From positions 181,318 through 245,317 of the forward strand of contig NZ_JAAUWT010000007.1 in the NCBI RefSeq assembly GCF_014694455.1: a stretch of DNA of 64,000 nt, written 5' to 3'. The position numbers and the translations under genes are program-made. Shown piece by piece: positions 48,664-59,423 of the stretch. Numbering within the stretch: position 1 is the stretch's first letter; each line of letters opens with the position of its first letter. The notes beneath the pieces are model-generated. The model was given only the letters and a program-made list of their open reading frames with translations, was not told where the DNA came from and searched no databases. Origin of the DNA: Vibrio sp. S9_S30. GTDB lineage: Bacteria > Pseudomonadota > Gammaproteobacteria > Enterobacterales > Vibrionaceae.

Positions 48664-51600
48664 TTACTCTTCGTCTTCTAGCTCGATGTTGATACCTAGC
48701 GAGCGAATCTCTTTCAACAATACGTTGAACGATTCTGGCATGCCAGGTTCCATGCTGTGGTTGCCGTCTACGATGTTCTTATACATCTTCGTACGACCAT
48801 TCACATCATCTGATTTCACCGTTAGCATTTCCTGTAGAGTGTAAGCCGCACCATATGCTTCTAGTGCCCATACTTCCATCTCACCGAAACGCTGACCACC
48901 GAACTGAGCTTTACCACCAAGTGGTTGCTGAGTTACTAGGCTGTAAGAACCTGTTGAACGTGCGTGCATTTTGTCATCAACCAAGTGATTCAGTTTCAGC
49001 ATGTACATGTAACCAACCGTTACAGGACGCTCAAATGCATCACCAGTACGACCATCAAACAGGCGCAACTGACCAGATTCAGGCAAGTCACCCAACTTCA
49101 ATAGCTCTTTGATCGATGCTTCTGGCGCACCATCGAAGATTGGAGTTGCAATTGGTAGACCACTACGAAGGTTCTGTACCAAAGTGCGCACTTCTTCATC
49201 GCTCAATGCCGCAATATCCACTTTCTGGCGCGTATCACCCAGATCGTAGACTTCTTGTAAGAAGTTACGGAACTTATGCAGTTCTTGCTGTTCTTTCAGC
49301 ATCTGGTTGATCTTGTCACCAATACCTTTCGCAGCTAGACCCATATGAACTTCAAGGATCTGACCGATGTTCATACGTGATGGTACACCCAGTGGGTTAA
49401 GTACGATGTCTACAGGCTCACCTTTTTCATCGTAAGGCATGTCTTCAACAGGGTTGATCTTAGAGATTACACCCTTGTTACCGTGACGACCGGCCATCTT
49501 ATCACCAGGCTGGATACGGCGTTTAACAGCTAGGTAAACCTTAACAATTTTTAGAACACCTGGCGCTAGGTCATCACCTTGAGTGATTTTACGACGCTTA
49601 GTTTCAAACTTCTTATCGAAGTCTGCTTTCAGTTCGTCCCACTGTTCAGCAAGCTGCTCTAGCTGCCCCTGAAGATCTTCATCATCAAGAGACTGCTCTA
49701 ACCACTTCTTACGATCGATTGTGTCTAGCTTCGCTTCAGAGTAACCACCAGAAATCAATACCGCTTTAACACGAGCAAGAAGACCGCCTTCCAAAATCTG
49801 GAATTCTTCAGTCAAATCTTTCTTCGCTTCTTTAAGCTGCATTTGTTCGATTTCAAGCGCACGCTTGTCTTTTTCTACGCCATCGCGTGTAAAGACTTGA
49901 ACGTCGATGATGGTACCGGAAACAGAATTTGGTACACGTAGTGACGTATCTTTAACATCGGATGCTTTTTCACCGAAGATGGCGCGCAATAGCTTCTCTT
50001 CAGGCGTCAGCTGAGTTTCGCCTTTAGGCGTGACTTTACCAACTAGGATGTCACCACCCTTCACTTCGGCACCAATGTAAACGATACCTGACTCGTCCAG
50101 TTTAGACAGAGCAGACTCACCTACGTTTGGAATATCCGCTGTGATCTCTTCAGAACCCAGCTTAGTGTCACGCGCCACACAAGAAAGCTCTTGGATGTGG
50201 ATAGTCGTGAAACGGTCTTCCTGAACAACACGCTCAGAAACAAGGATGGAATCCTCAAAGTTGTAACCGTTCCAAGGCATGAACGCGATACGCATGTTCT
50301 GACCAAGTGCCAGCTCACCAAGGTCGGTTGAAGGACCATCCGCAAGAACGTCACCACGTGCTACTGGCTCACCAGGGAGTACAGTTGGACGCTGGTTAAT
50401 ACATGTGTTCTGGTTAGAACGCGTGTACTTAGTCAGGTTGTAAATGTCGATACCTGCTTCACCTGGAACCAGCTCGTCTTCATTGACTTTTACAACGATA
50501 CGTGATGCGTCAACAGACTGGATAACACCGCCGCGTTTAGCAACCGCTGTTACACCGGAGTCAACTGCAACGTTACGCTCGATACCCGTACCGACAAGAG
50601 GCTTATCAGCTCGTAGAGTCGGAACAGCCTGACGTTGCATGTTCGCCCCCATCAATGCACGGTTCGCATCATCGTGCTCTAGGAATGGGATAAGCGATGC
50701 TGCCACAGATACAACCTGGTTCGTTGCAACGTCCATGTAATCAACTTGATCACGTGGGTGCAGACCAGATTCACCTTTCTGACGAGCCGTAACCAGTTCT
50801 TCTACGAATCTGCCTTCCTCTGATAAGCCAGAGTTAGCCTGAGCGATGATGAACTGACCTTCTTGAATCGCAGACAGGTAATCAACTTCATCAGTCACAA
50901 CGCCATCGACTACACGACGATATGGTGTTTCTAGGAAACCATACTCATTACAGCGCGCAAACGCAGATAGGGAGTTGATTAGACCGATGTTTGGACCTTC
51001 CGGTGTTTCGATAGGACATAGACGACCATAGTGCGTTACGTGTACGTCACGTACTTCGAAACCAGCACGTTCACGAGTTAAACCACCTGGACCCAATGCA
51101 GAAATACGACGCTTATGCGTCACTTCTGAAAGTGGGTTGTTCTGATCCATAAACTGTGAGAGCTGTGAAGAACCAAAGAATTCTTTAACCGCTGCAGAAA
51201 TTGGCTTCGCGTTGATGAGGTCTTGAGGCATGATTGCATCAAGGTCACCAAGACTTAGACGCTCTTTAACTGCACGTTCAACACGTACTAAACCAACACG
51301 GAATTGGTTTTCTGCCATTTCACCTACGCTACGAATACGACGGTTGCCAAGGTGGTCGATATCATCCACTTCACCTTTACCGTTACGAATCGAGATAAGC
51401 TTTTTCATCACTTCGATGATATCAACTTCATCAAGTGTGCCTTGCTCTAGAGCGTCTTCACGCTCAATAGAACTGTTGAACTTCATACGACCAACAGTGG
51501 ATAAGTCGTAACGTTCTTCAGCGAAGAATAAGCTTTCGAATAGCGCTTCTGCTGCTTCTTTTGTTGGTGGCTCACCTGGGCGCATCATGCGGTAAATTTC

Positions 51601-52692
51601 TACCAGCGCAGAAATGCGATCAGTCGTGCTGTCGATACGCAGCGTATCTGACATAAACGGACCATGGTCTAAGTCGTTCGTAAACAGCACTTCAAGCTTC
51701 TTATGACCCGCTTGGGATAAGTTCGCTAAAGCCTCTAGGCTAATTTCTTGGTTTGCGCCAACAATAATTTCGCCAGTAGCTTCGTTGATGTAATCTTTCG
51801 AAGACACTTTTCCTACGATGTATTCGATAGGCACTTCGATGAAATCAACACCGTCTTTTTCTAACTGACGGATGTGACGCGCAGTCACGCGACGACCAGT
51901 CTCGACGTAAGTCTTACCATTCGCTTCGATATCAAATGACGCCGTTTCACCACGTAGACGATCTGGCACCAACTCCATAAGTAGAGTTTGATCTTTCACT
52001 TCGAAGTTCACTGTCTCGAAGAAGATATCTAGGATCTCTTCTGTCGTTTTACTGAGTGCACGAAGGATAATTGAAGCAGGTAACTTACGGCGACGGTCGA
52101 TACGTACGTACAAGTTATCCTTAGGATCGAATTCAAAGTCTAACCATGAACCACGGTAAGGAATAACACGTGCGTTGTATAATACTTTACCTGATGAATG
52201 GGTCTTACCCTTATCGCTGTCGAAGAACACGCCTGGGCTTCGGTGCAGCTGGGATACGATAACCCTCTCGGTACCATTAATTACGAAGGTACCATTGTCT
52301 GTCATGAGCGGAATTTCCCCCATGTAGACTTCTTGTTCTTTAATGTCTTTTACAGTACCTGCTGGCGCATCTTTATCAAAAACAACTAAGCGCAGTTTTA
52401 CGCGGAGTGGTTTTGAGTAAGTGACGCCGCGAATTTGACATTCTTTAACATCAAAAACTGGCTCACCAAGACGGTAGCTAACGTATTGCAGCTCAGAATT
52501 GCCGTTGTAGCTCTGAATCGGAAATACAGAACGAAAAGCAGCTTCAAGACCGTATTGTCCTTCAGGATCCTGTTCGATAAATTTGTCGAACGAATCGAGC
52601 TGGATCGATAGCAGGTATGGAATGTCCAAAACTTGAGGACGAGTACCAAAGTCCTTACGGATGCGCTTTTTCTCGGTATAAGAGTAAACCAT
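48664..52692 (-). CDS. rpoB: RNA polymerase beta subunit
   Basis: 1342 residues from ATG 52692 ([16 protein letters not shown]), the same length as E. coli RpoB; the longer frame has no family support. The rifampicin region ([21 protein letters not shown]) has the sensitive-type D516, H526 and S531. Residue 552, proline in E. coli (RDVHPTHYG), is valine here, by a codon two base changes away, so it is natural variation. Follows rplL after an attenuator. Confidence 0.99.
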   Translation of the reverse strand: MVYSYTEKKRIRKDFGTRPQVLDIPYLLSIQLDSFDKFIEQDPEGQYGLEAAFRSVFPIQSYNGNSELQYVSYRLGEPVFDVKECQIRGVTYSKPLRVKLRLVVFDKDAPAGTVKDIKEQEVYMGEIPLMTDNGTFVINGTERVIVSQLHRSPGVFFDSDKGKTHSSGKVLYNARVIPYRGSWLDFEFDPKDNLYVRIDRRRKLPASIILRALSKTTEEILDIFFETVNFEVKDQTLLMELVPDRLRGETASFDIEANGKTYVETGRRVTARHIRQLEKDGVDFIEVPIEYIVGKVSSKDYINEATGEIIVGANQEISLEALANLSQAGHKKLEVLFTNDLDHGPFMSDTLRIDSTTDRISALVEIYRMMRPGEPPTKEAAEALFESLFFAEERYDLSTVGRMKFNSSIEREDALEQGTLDEVDIIEVMKKLISIRNGKGEVDDIDHLGNRRIRSVGEMAENQFRVGLVRVERAVKERLSLGDLDAIMPQDLINAKPISAAVKEFFGSSQLSQFMDQNNPLSEVTHKRRISALGPGGLTRERAGFEVRDVHVTHYGRLCPIETPEGPNIGLINSLSAFARCNEYGFLETPYRRVVDGVVTDEVDYLSAIQEGQFIIAQANSGLSEEGRFVEELVTARQKGESGLHPRDQVDYMDVATNQVVSVAASLIPFLEHDDANRALMGANMQRQAVPTLRADKPLVGTGIERNVAVDSGVTAVAKRGGVIQSVDASRIVVKVNEDELVPGEAGIDIYNLTKYTRSNQNTCINQRPTVLPGEPVARGDVLADGPSTDLGELALGQNMRIAFMPWNGYNFEDSILVSERVVQEDRFTTIHIQELSCVARDTKLGSEEITADIPNVGESALSKLDESGIVYIGAEVKGGDILVGKVTPKGETQLTPEEKLLRAIFGEKASDVKDTSLRVPNSVSGTIIDVQVFTRDGVEKDKRALEIEQMQLKEAKKDLTEEFQILEGGLLARVKAVLISGGYSEAKLDTIDRKKWLEQSLDDEDLQGQLEQLAEQWDELKADFDKKFETKRRKITQGDDLAPGVLKIVKVYLAVKRRIQPGDKMAGRHGNKGVISKINPVEDMPYDEKGEPVDIVLNPLGVPSRMNIGQILEVHMGLAAKGIGDKINQMLKEQQELHKFRNFLQEVYDLGDTRQKVDIAALSDEEVRTLVQNLRSGLPIATPIFDGAPEASIKELLKLGDLPESGQLRLFDGRTGDAFERPVTVGYMYMLKLNHLVDDKMHARSTGSYSLVTQQPLGGKAQFGGQRFGEMEVWALEAYGAAYTLQEMLTVKSDDVNGRTKMYKNIVDGNHSMEPGMPESFNVLLKEIRSLGINIELEDEE

Positions 52693-52878
52693 GGGGTTCC
52701 TCAGCTCGCTGATAAGTGACCCAAACTGTCCGCCCATTCCTAGTTACTTAAGGAGGGGTAAGGGACAGTGACTAAACAACTGTTTACTGTAGAACGAATT
52801 AGCAAGGTTGCTCACTCGTTTTTTTGCATGGATAAAGGCGCTTAAACAGCAGGAAAATTCGCCTATACCCTACAGCGC

Positions 52879-52909
52879 AAAAAGGCCGGTGGTCAATAAA
52901 CCACCAGCC
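52879..52909 (-). terminator. rplL-rpoB attenuator
   Basis: On the minus strand GGCTGGTGGT / ACCACCGGCC with a loop of about six bases, then TTTTTG. The partial terminator between rplL and rpoB is known from E. coli and sets the ribosomal-protein to polymerase ratio. The rest of 52693-52941 shows nothing further. Confidence 0.82.
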
Positions 52910-52941
52910 ATTAGCCTGTCGGCTAAGAAATTAAGTAATAA

Positions 52942-53310
52942 TTACTTAATTTCAACAGAAGCACCAGCTTCTTCTAGTTGTGCTTTAAGAGCATCAGCTT
53001 CGGCTTTGTCAATACCTTCTTTCAGAGGTGCTGGAGCGCTGTCAACTAGACCTTTAGCTTCTTTAAGACCTAGACCTGTAGCGCCACGTACTGCTTTGAT
53101 TACAGCAACTTTGTTACCGCCAGCAGCCGTTAGGATTACGTCAAATTCAGTTTGCTCAGCAGCAGCTTCACCACCAGCAGCACCACCAGCTACAACAGCA
53201 GCTGCAGCAGTAACGCCGAATTTTTCTTCCATAGCTTCGATAAGCTCAACAACTTGCATTACAGACATTTCTGCAACTGCGTCTAGGATTTGCTCGTTAG
53301 TAATAGACAT
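52942..53310 (-). CDS. rplL: Ribosomal protein L7/L12
   Basis: 122 residues. N-terminal dimerisation domain, Ala/Gly hinge ([19 protein letters not shown]) and the conserved C-terminal factor-binding domain ([20 protein letters not shown]). Ribosome stalk protein that recruits translation GTPases, including the EF-Tu encoded nearby. Confidence 0.99.
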   Translation of the reverse strand: MSITNEQILDAVAEMSVMQVVELIEAMEEKFGVTAAAAVVAGGAAGGEAAAEQTEFDVILTAAGGNKVAVIKAVRGATGLGLKEAKGLVDSAPAPLKEGIDKAEADALKAQLEEAGASVEIK

Positions 53311-53367
53311 AACAATTCTCTTTTAAGTCAACAATAAGTTTATTTTGCAACCAGTAAAAAGCAAGCC

Positions 53368-53859
53368 TTAAGCTGCTTCTTCTTTTTGATCGCGGATAGC
53401 AGCGATAGTACGTACCAGCTTGCCAGCAGAAGCTTCTTTCATGCACATCATTAGGCGTGCAATTGCTTCGTCGTAAGTTGGTAGTGTTGCTAGTACTTCA
53501 GCGTCAGTTACTGCGCCTTCAAATGCAGCAGCTTTGATCTCGAAGTCAGAATTCTCTTTTGCGAAGTCTTTAAAAAGACGCGCAGCAGCACCTGGGTGCT
53601 CGTTAGAGAACGCGATTAGAGTAGGACCAGTGAACGTGTCTATAAGACACTCATAGTCAGTACCCTGAACCGCACGACGTGCTAGCGTGTTACGCACGAC
53701 TTTCATGTAAACACCCGCTTCACGAGCTTGCTTACGTAGAGAAGTCATTGCGCCAACATTAACACCACGAGAGTCAGCTACAACTGCAGAAAGTGCACCA
53801 CTGGCAGCTTCGTTGACTTCAGCAACAATTGCTTTTTTGTCTTGAAGGTTTAAAGCCAT
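53368..53859 (-). CDS. rplJ: Ribosomal protein L10
   Basis: 163 residues from [12 protein letters not shown] (ATG 53859); the longer in-frame start lies in the leader and is not conserved. Anchors L7/L12 dimers to 23S rRNA and, with L12, represses its own operon by binding the leader mRNA. Ribosome site CAGGAG upstream. Confidence 0.98.
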   Translation of the reverse strand: MALNLQDKKAIVAEVNEAASGALSAVVADSRGVNVGAMTSLRKQAREAGVYMKVVRNTLARRAVQGTDYECLIDTFTGPTLIAFSNEHPGAAARLFKDFAKENSDFEIKAAAFEGAVTDAEVLATLPTYDEAIARLMMCMKEASAGKLVRTIAAIRDQKEEAA

Positions 53860-54095
53860 CTTGGATTTACTCCTGGTTGTCGTTACACCACTCACCTCGA
53901 AATAAGGTGAGAGTTAATACGGTGCAGTTCCAGAAGAAAAGCTATCTATTAAAAAGTCAGCTTTCTTTAGGTTCGGACACCGTCTACGTAGGTTTGATTA
54001 AGTTTGCTAATGCAAACGCCTACGGTCTTGGACGGAGACTGAGTTTCTTCTCGAAAGAAAAGACTGAGTCCCAACCACAAATATTAGGCGCGAAA
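53860..54095 (-). promoter_or_regulatory. rplJ mRNA leader
   Basis: About 230 transcribed bases without a gene between PL10 and rplJ. Several paired segments are visible (for example CTCACCTTATTTCGAGGTGAG just upstream of the ribosome site, and an AAACTCAGTC/GACTCAG pair earlier). Position and length match the L10-L12 autoregulatory leader of E. coli. Confidence 0.75.
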
Positions 54096-54123
54096 TTATA
54101 CATAAATTTCACGCCTAATCAAA
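54096..54123 (-). promoter_or_regulatory. Promoter PL10 inside a palindrome
   Basis: -35 TTGATT (54118-54123), 16-base spacer, -10 TATAAT (54096-54101), then the discriminator TTCGCGCC. The arms ATTAGGCG and CGCCTAAT flank the -10, so transcripts of rplA reading through would form a hairpin here. Confidence 0.75.
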
Positions 54124-54130
54124 TTTATTA

Positions 54131-54832
54131 TTATGCTTGAGTGTTCAGGCTAGCCTGATCAACTGAAACACCAGCACCCATCGTAGTAGAGATGCTGACT
54201 TTCTTCAGGAAAGTACCTTTCGCTGAAGATGGTTTCGCTTTCTTAAGAGCAATAAGAAGAGACTCTAGGTTCTCTTTGATTTGCTCTACTGAGAAGTTAG
54301 CTTTACCAATAGTAGTGTGGATAACACCGTTCTTGTCGTTACGGTAACGAACCTGACCAGCTTTAGCATTTTTAACTGCTTCCGCAACGTTAGGAGTTAC
54401 AGTACCAACTTTAGGGTTTGGCATCAGACCACGTGGACCTAGGATAGTACCGAGTTGACCAACAACACGCATTGCATCTGGGGAAGCAACAACTACGTCG
54501 AAGTTCATTTCGCCTTTCTTCACTTGCTCCGCAAGATCTTCCATACCGACGATATCTGCACCAGCTTCTTTAGCGGCTTCAGCGTTTGCACCTTGAGTAA
54601 ATACTGCAACGCGGATTTCACGACCTGTGCCGTGAGGCAGTACAGTTGCGCCACGTACGTTCTGGTCAGATTTACGAGCATCGATGCCTAGGTTAACAGC
54701 AACATCTACAGATTCAACAAACTTCGCAGTTGCTAGTTCTTGAAGAAGAGCAACAGCTTCATTGATTTCGTATTCTTTAGTTACGTCAACTTTTTCGCGG
54801 ATTACGCGCATACGCTTAGTAAGTTTTGCCAT
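54131..54832 (-). CDS. rplA: Ribosomal protein L1
   Basis: 233 residues, full length. Conserved [10 protein letters not shown] and [15 protein letters not shown] motifs. Binds 23S rRNA at the E-site stalk and represses translation of rplK-rplA. Starts four bases after rplK. Confidence 0.99.
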   Translation of the reverse strand: MAKLTKRMRVIREKVDVTKEYEINEAVALLQELATAKFVESVDVAVNLGIDARKSDQNVRGATVLPHGTGREIRVAVFTQGANAEAAKEAGADIVGMEDLAEQVKKGEMNFDVVVASPDAMRVVGQLGTILGPRGLMPNPKVGTVTPNVAEAVKNAKAGQVRYRNDKNGVIHTTIGKANFSVEQIKENLESLLIALKKAKPSSAKGTFLKKVSISTTMGAGVSVDQASLNTQA

Positions 54833-54836
54833 AATA

Positions 54837-55265
54837 TTAACCCTCTACCACTAGGCCTATTGAACGAGCAGTACCTGCGATAGAACGCTTCATCGCTTCG
54901 ATGTCAGCACCAGTCATGTCTGCAGCTTTGGTTTCCGCGATCTCTTGAAGTTGAGCGTCAGTAACTGTACCCACTTTTTCAGTGTTTGGACGACTAGAAC
55001 CAGACTTAATACCTGCTGCCTTTTTAAGAAGAACAGCTGCTGGCGGAGTCTTTGTTTCAAACGTGAATGAACGGTCGTTGTATACTGCAATAACAACTGG
55101 GATCGGTAGACCTTTTTCTACAGATTCTGTTTTTGCATTGAACGCTTTACAGAATTCCATGATGTTCACACCATGCTGACCTAGTGCAGGACCAACTGGT
55201 GGACTTGGGTTTGCCATACCCGCTGCAACTTGCAGCTTGATATAAGCTTCAACTTTCTTAGCCAT
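54837..55265 (-). CDS. rplK: Ribosomal protein L11
   Basis: 142 residues. [26 protein letters not shown] and [14 protein letters not shown] are canonical. Part of the GTPase-associated centre, needed for RelA activation; methylated by PrmA (gene at 28365). First gene after promoter PL11. Confidence 0.99.
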   Translation of the reverse strand: MAKKVEAYIKLQVAAGMANPSPPVGPALGQHGVNIMEFCKAFNAKTESVEKGLPIPVVIAVYNDRSFTFETKTPPAAVLLKKAAGIKSGSSRPNTEKVGTVTDAQLQEIAETKAADMTGADIEAMKRSIAGTARSIGLVVEG

Positions 55266-55348
55266 GATATTTCCTAAATTTTGGGTTCAGACGCCAACCT
55301 ATTGGTAAGCTCCCCGTTAGATACAAACCTTTCTACTTCCTTGAAGTA

Positions 55349-55384
55349 AAAAGGCGCGAAATTATAATCATAATTCGCGCCTTT
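55349..55384 (-). terminator. nusG terminator overlapping PL11
   Basis: On the minus strand AAGGCGCGAA / TTTCGCGCCTT around an AT-rich loop, followed by TTTTTAC. It ends secE-nusG, and its loop and second arm contain the -10 and discriminator of PL11. Confidence 0.75.
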
Positions 55385-55389
55385 AACAA
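55361..55389 (-). promoter_or_regulatory. Promoter PL11
   Basis: -35 TTGTTA (55384-55389), exactly 17 bases, -10 TATAAT (55361-55366), discriminator TTCGCGCC, identical to that of PL10. Leader of about 90 bases to rplK. Confidence 0.78.
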
Positions 55390-55408
55390 CCCTAAAAGAG
55401 GTGTTTTT

Positions 55409-55957
55409 TTAGTCAATTTTATCCACTTGACCAAACTCGAGTTCAACTGGTGTTGCACGACCAAAGATAGATACCGACACTTTAATTCGGCTTTTCTCGT
55501 AGTCCACTTCTTCAACTGTTCCGTTAAAGTCAGCAAATGGTCCTTCGTTAACACGAACCACTTCACCCGCCTCAAACATCGTCTTAGGACGAGGAGCCTC
55601 GCTCGCTTTCTCAAGACGATTAAGAATTGCATCCGCTTCTTTATCAGAAATTGGAGCAGGACGATCAGAGGTACCACCAATGAAGCCCATGACACGCGGC
55701 ACACTGCGCACTAAGTGCCATGATTCATCATTCATGATCATCTGAACTAGGACATAACCTGGGAAGAACTTACGCTCACTCTTACGGCGTTGACCTGCAC
55801 GCATTTCCACAACTTCTTCTGTTGGTACAAGAACTTCACCAAAAAGTTCTTCCATGTCGTGCATCTTAATATGCTCGCGAAGAGATTGTGCAACACGACC
55901 TTCATATCCAGAGAAGGCTTGAACCACATACCAGCGTTTTTTAGGAGCTTCACTCAT
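55409..55957 (-). CDS. nusG: Transcription elongation factor NusG
   Basis: 182 residues. NGN domain ([21 protein letters not shown]) and C-terminal KOW domain ([22 protein letters not shown]). Suppresses pausing, recruits Rho and couples ribosomes to polymerase. Cotranscribed with secE, 12 bases apart. Confidence 0.99.
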   Translation of the reverse strand: MSEAPKKRWYVVQAFSGYEGRVAQSLREHIKMHDMEELFGEVLVPTEEVVEMRAGQRRKSERKFFPGYVLVQMIMNDESWHLVRSVPRVMGFIGGTSDRPAPISDKEADAILNRLEKASEAPRPKTMFEAGEVVRVNEGPFADFNGTVEEVDYEKSRIKVSVSIFGRATPVELEFGQVDKID

Positions 55958-55969
55958 GTATTAAAACCC

Positions 55970-56371
55970 TCAAACTCCAGTCGCTAGAGCAACCAAACGG
56001 ACCATAATACCGTCGATTCCCCAAAGCGCTAAAGCCATAACTATACTAACTGCTAATACAATCAATGTTGTTTGCATGGTTTCTTGGCGAGTTGGCCAAA
56101 CTACCTTACGAACTTCAACTTTTGCTTCGTTTGCAAAATTGATTGCTGCTTTACCTTTACCCGTTGTAGCGATAACAGCCAATGCAGCACCGACGAGTGC
56201 TACTGCACCTGCTGCACGAAATACTACGTTTAGCTCATACAATGTGAACTCTTCACCACCACCCAGAAGAGCGTTTCCAACAACAGCAGCGGCAAGCAGA
56301 ATAACAGCGACAATCCACTTTAATGTATCTGCTGCATTTGAGCTATCAGGAGTTTCAGCATTTGCTTTCAT
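55970..56371 (-). CDS. secE: Preprotein translocase subunit SecE
   Basis: 133 residues from ATG 56371 (MKANAETPDSSNAAD), the family-like start. Three hydrophobic helices at about 20-40, 46-65 and 95-115, with the conserved KVVWPTRQETMQTT just before the last. Essential part of SecYEG. First gene of secE-nusG. Confidence 0.96.
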   Translation of the reverse strand: MKANAETPDSSNAADTLKWIVAVILLAAAVVGNALLGGGEEFTLYELNVVFRAAGAVALVGAALAVIATTGKGKAAINFANEAKVEVRKVVWPTRQETMQTTLIVLAVSIVMALALWGIDGIMVRLVALATGV

Positions 56372-56548
56372 AAAACCAACCTGTGACAAGTCTTAAATAT
56401 AGACGACAACAACCCCGCTGTTGCAGGGCACATTCCATCGCATTGGAACCCAACGCATACCATGAAAAAAATGAGATCTTTTTCACAAAATTCTTTGCTT
56501 TGAGTAGAAAATGACAAACCATGTCATTCATCTCTTTGTTTAGCGCAG

Positions 56549-56576
56549 AAAAAGGGCATCAAATGATGCCCTTTTT
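56549..56576 (-). terminator. Hairpin between secE and tuf
   Basis: AAAAAGGGCATCA / TGATGCCCTTTTT, nearly loopless; on the minus strand it follows the tuf stop codon and ends the tRNA-tuf transcript. Confidence 0.92.
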
Positions 56577-56595
56577 ACTAGCTGTTCGTCAAATC

Positions 56596-57780
56596 TTATT
56601 CAAAGATTTTCGCAACAACACCAGCACCTACAGTACGACCACCTTCACGGATAGCGAAACGTAGACCTTCGTCCATTGCAATTGGAGCAATCAAAGTGAC
56701 TGTCATTTGTACGTTGTCACCTGGCATTACCATTTCAACACCTTCTGGAAGTGTGATATCACCCGTTACGTCCGTTGTACGGAAGTAAAACTGTGGACGG
56801 TAACCTTTGAAGAATGGAGTGTGGCGACCACCTTCGTCTTTAGACAGGACGTAAACTTCTGACTCGAACTTAGTGTGTGGGTTGATTGAACCTGGAGCCG
56901 CTAGTACTTGACCACGCTCTACTTCTTCACGCTTAGTACCACGTAGAAGTGCACCAACGTTCTCTCCTGCACGACCTTCATCAAGCAGCTTACGGAACAT
57001 TTCAACACCCGTACATGTCGTCGTAATTGTGTCTTTGATACCAATGATTTCGACTTCGTTACCCACATTTAGGATACCGCGCTCGATACGACCTGTTACA
57101 ACCGTACCACGACCCTGGATAGAGAATACGTCTTCGATTGGTAGTAGGAACGGCTGGTCTACAGCACGCTCTGGCTCTGGAATGTAAGAATCTAGTGCTT
57201 CTGCAAGCTCAATGATCTTGTCTTCCCACTCTTTTTCGCCGTTTAGAGCGCCAAGAGCTGAACCTTGGATTACTGGTAGGTCATCACCTGGGAAGTCGTA
57301 TTCTGATAGAAGCTCACGTACTTCCATTTCTACTAGCTCTAGAAGCTCTTCATCGTCAACCATGTCACACTTGTTCATGAATACGATGATGTAAGGGATA
57401 CCAACCTGACGACCTAGTAGGATGTGCTCACGAGTTTGTGGCATTGGACCATCAGTCGCCGCAACAACTAGGATACCACCGTCCATTTGCGCAGCACCTG
57501 TGATCATGTTTTTAACATAGTCAGCGTGTCCTGGGCAGTCTACGTGTGCGTAGTGACGTGACGGAGTGTCGTACTCAACGTGAGACGTTGCGATTGTGAT
57601 ACCGCGCTCACGCTCTTCTGGAGCGTTATCGATTGATGCGAAGTCTTTCGCTTCACCGCCGTACACTTTAGCTAGAGTAGTACAGATTGCAGCAGTTAGA
57701 GTTGTTTTACCGTGGTCAACGTGGCCGATAGTACCAACGTTTACGTGCGGTTTCGTACGTTCAAATTTTTCTTTAGACAT
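56596..57780 (-). CDS. tuf: Elongation factor Tu
   Basis: 394 residues from [17 protein letters not shown]1 GHVDHGKT, G3 DCPGH, G4 NKCD, all intact. Brings aminoacyl-tRNA to the ribosome. As with E. coli tufB it is at the end of a transcript that starts with four tRNA genes; the upstream frame extension covers tRNA-Thr sequence and is not coding. Confidence 0.99.
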   Translation of the reverse strand: MSKEKFERTKPHVNVGTIGHVDHGKTTLTAAICTTLAKVYGGEAKDFASIDNAPEERERGITIATSHVEYDTPSRHYAHVDCPGHADYVKNMITGAAQMDGGILVVAATDGPMPQTREHILLGRQVGIPYIIVFMNKCDMVDDEELLELVEMEVRELLSEYDFPGDDLPVIQGSALGALNGEKEWEDKIIELAEALDSYIPEPERAVDQPFLLPIEDVFSIQGRGTVVTGRIERGILNVGNEVEIIGIKDTITTTCTGVEMFRKLLDEGRAGENVGALLRGTKREEVERGQVLAAPGSINPHTKFESEVYVLSKDEGGRHTPFFKGYRPQFYFRTTDVTGDITLPEGVEMVMPGDNVQMTVTLIAPIAMDEGLRFAIREGGRTVGAGVVAKIFE

Positions 57781-57873
57781 GGGGTGTCCCTCAAGGTACG
57801 GATTTAGGTGGCTTTGAGACCACGCAACCAAAATAATGGTGATTGTATTACCAAAAGGAAGGCCACTAAGAGC

Positions 57874-57949
57874 TGGTGCTGATAGGCGGATTTGAACCGC
57901 CGACCTCACCCTTACCAAGGGTGCGCTCTACCGACTGAGCTATATCAGC
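57874..57949 (-). tRNA. thrT: tRNA-Thr (GGT)
   Basis: 76 bases with encoded CCA; cloverleaf arms close (GCTGATA / TATCAGC), anticodon GGT in CTTGGTAAG. Last tRNA before tuf. Confidence 0.97.
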
Positions 57950-57962
57950 ACTTTAAATGAGT

Positions 57963-58037
<75 letters not shown>

Positions 58038-58073
58038 AACACGTAACTCTGTGAGCTATTTCCTTTAGGAATA

Positions 58074-58158
<85 letters not shown>

Positions 58159-58206
58159 AAATTTTTAAAACTTTCTCTCACTCTCTGCTTTGCAGAAGGG
58201 AGAAAG

Positions 58207-58282
<76 letters not shown>

Positions 58283-58297
58283 ACACGAGTGGGGCGA

Positions 58298-58326
58298 ATT
58301 CTATTGAATGATTTTGTAGCTTGCAA
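58298..58326 (-). promoter_or_regulatory. Promoter of tRNA-tuf operon
   Basis: -35 TTGCAA (58321-58326), 17 bases, -10 TAGAAT (58298-58303), then the GC-rich discriminator TCGCCCC typical of stringently controlled stable-RNA promoters. The AT-rich stretch upstream (58327-58360) may serve as an UP element or Fis region. Confidence 0.82.
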
Positions 58327-58494
58327 TAGAAAATTGAAAAAAAATACAAATTTCCTTTAACTTGGGGTTAATTGCGCACAAATCCATCAGGATTTCATGA
58401 TTCATACTCAACAATTGGCGTCCAAATCGTTTGCAAGTGGCGTGGCATAGTGTATTGTCACTCTCCCTGATTGATATGGATATCTGAGTACTTT

Positions 58495-59418
58495 ATGAGC
58501 CCTTACATGTCTTTTAACCGCCAACAATGGTCTGAGTTACGTGACTCTGTGCCTATGATGTTGTCAGAAGAGGATCTGAAAGAGCTCCAAGGTATCAATG
58601 AAAGTCTTACGATGAAAGAAGCTGTCGATATCTACCTTCCTTTATCTCGATTGTTAAACTTGTATGTAGAAGCAAGGCAAAGTCGAAATTCTGTGTTGCA
58701 TCGCTTCTTAAATCAAAAAGAGCACGCGCCTCCCTTTGTTATTGGCATTGCTGGCAGTGTCGCAGTAGGAAAAAGTACTACAGCACGATTGCTAAAAGCA
58801 TTGCTATCTCGGTGGGAAACTCATCCTAAAGTGGAACTCATTACTACCGATGGATTTCTATACCCAAACAAAGTATTAAACGAAAACGGGCTGATGCAAA
58901 AGAAGGGGTTTCCAGAATCCTACGACATAAAAAAACTGGTGCAGTTTGTCTCCGATGTCAAGGCATGCAAGCGGAATGTGAAGGCTCCCATCTATTCACA
59001 TCTTACCTACGACATCACATCAAATGAAAAAGTCGTTGATTTACCTGATGTGTTAATTATAGAAGGTCTGAATGTGCTTCAAAGTGGGATGGATTACCCA
59101 CACGACCCACACAGAGTGTTTATTTCGGACTTTTTAGACTTTTCCCTATTTGTGGATGCGCAACCAGAAATGATTCAAACATGGTATGTCGAACGATTTA
59201 TGAAATTTCGACAAGGGGCGTTTACGCAGCCTGGATCTTATTTTGGTCATTACACCAAACTAACCCAAAGCGAAGCACTCGAAAAAGCGAAAAGTATCTG
59301 GCAAACCATAAATGGAAAAAACTTACAGCAGAACATTTTACCGACTCGTGAGCGCGCACAGTTGATTTTGCAAAAAGGGCAAAACCATATGGTCGAGAAA
59401 GTTCTGTTGCGGAAGTAG
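58495..59418 (+). CDS. coaA: Pantothenate kinase, type I
   Basis: 307 residues from ATG 58495; the TTG at 58471 is less likely. Walker [10 protein letters not shown] at 87-95, [17 protein letters not shown] and the C-terminal RxxxxxPTRERA region match CoaA. Phosphorylates pantothenate, the controlled step of CoA synthesis, and so supplies CoA for Acs and fatty-acid synthesis. Convergent with birA. Confidence 0.97.
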   Translation: MSPYMSFNRQQWSELRDSVPMMLSEEDLKELQGINESLTMKEAVDIYLPLSRLLNLYVEARQSRNSVLHRFLNQKEHAPPFVIGIAGSVAVGKSTTARLLKALLSRWETHPKVELITTDGFLYPNKVLNENGLMQKKGFPESYDIKKLVQFVSDVKACKRNVKAPIYSHLTYDITSNEKVVDLPDVLIIEGLNVLQSGMDYPHDPHRVFISDFLDFSLFVDAQPEMIQTWYVERFMKFRQGAFTQPGSYFGHYTKLTQSEALEKAKSIWQTINGKNLQQNILPTRERAQLILQKGQNHMVEKVLLRK

Positions 59419-59423
59419 CTTGG

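Noticed and set aside
53904..54095. ORF of about 100 codons opposite the rplJ leader
   Set aside because: It lies antisense to the structured L10 leader, has no ribosome site and ends in the promoter.
56372..56595. Possible tRNA-Trp between tuf and secE, as in some gammaproteobacteria
   Set aside because: The spacer was read on both strands; only the tuf hairpin and short stems are present, with no acceptor or T-arm sequence.
57781..57918. N-terminal extension of EF-Tu
   Set aside because: The in-frame extension translates tRNA-Thr and spacer sequence; the conserved start with a ribosome site is at 57780.
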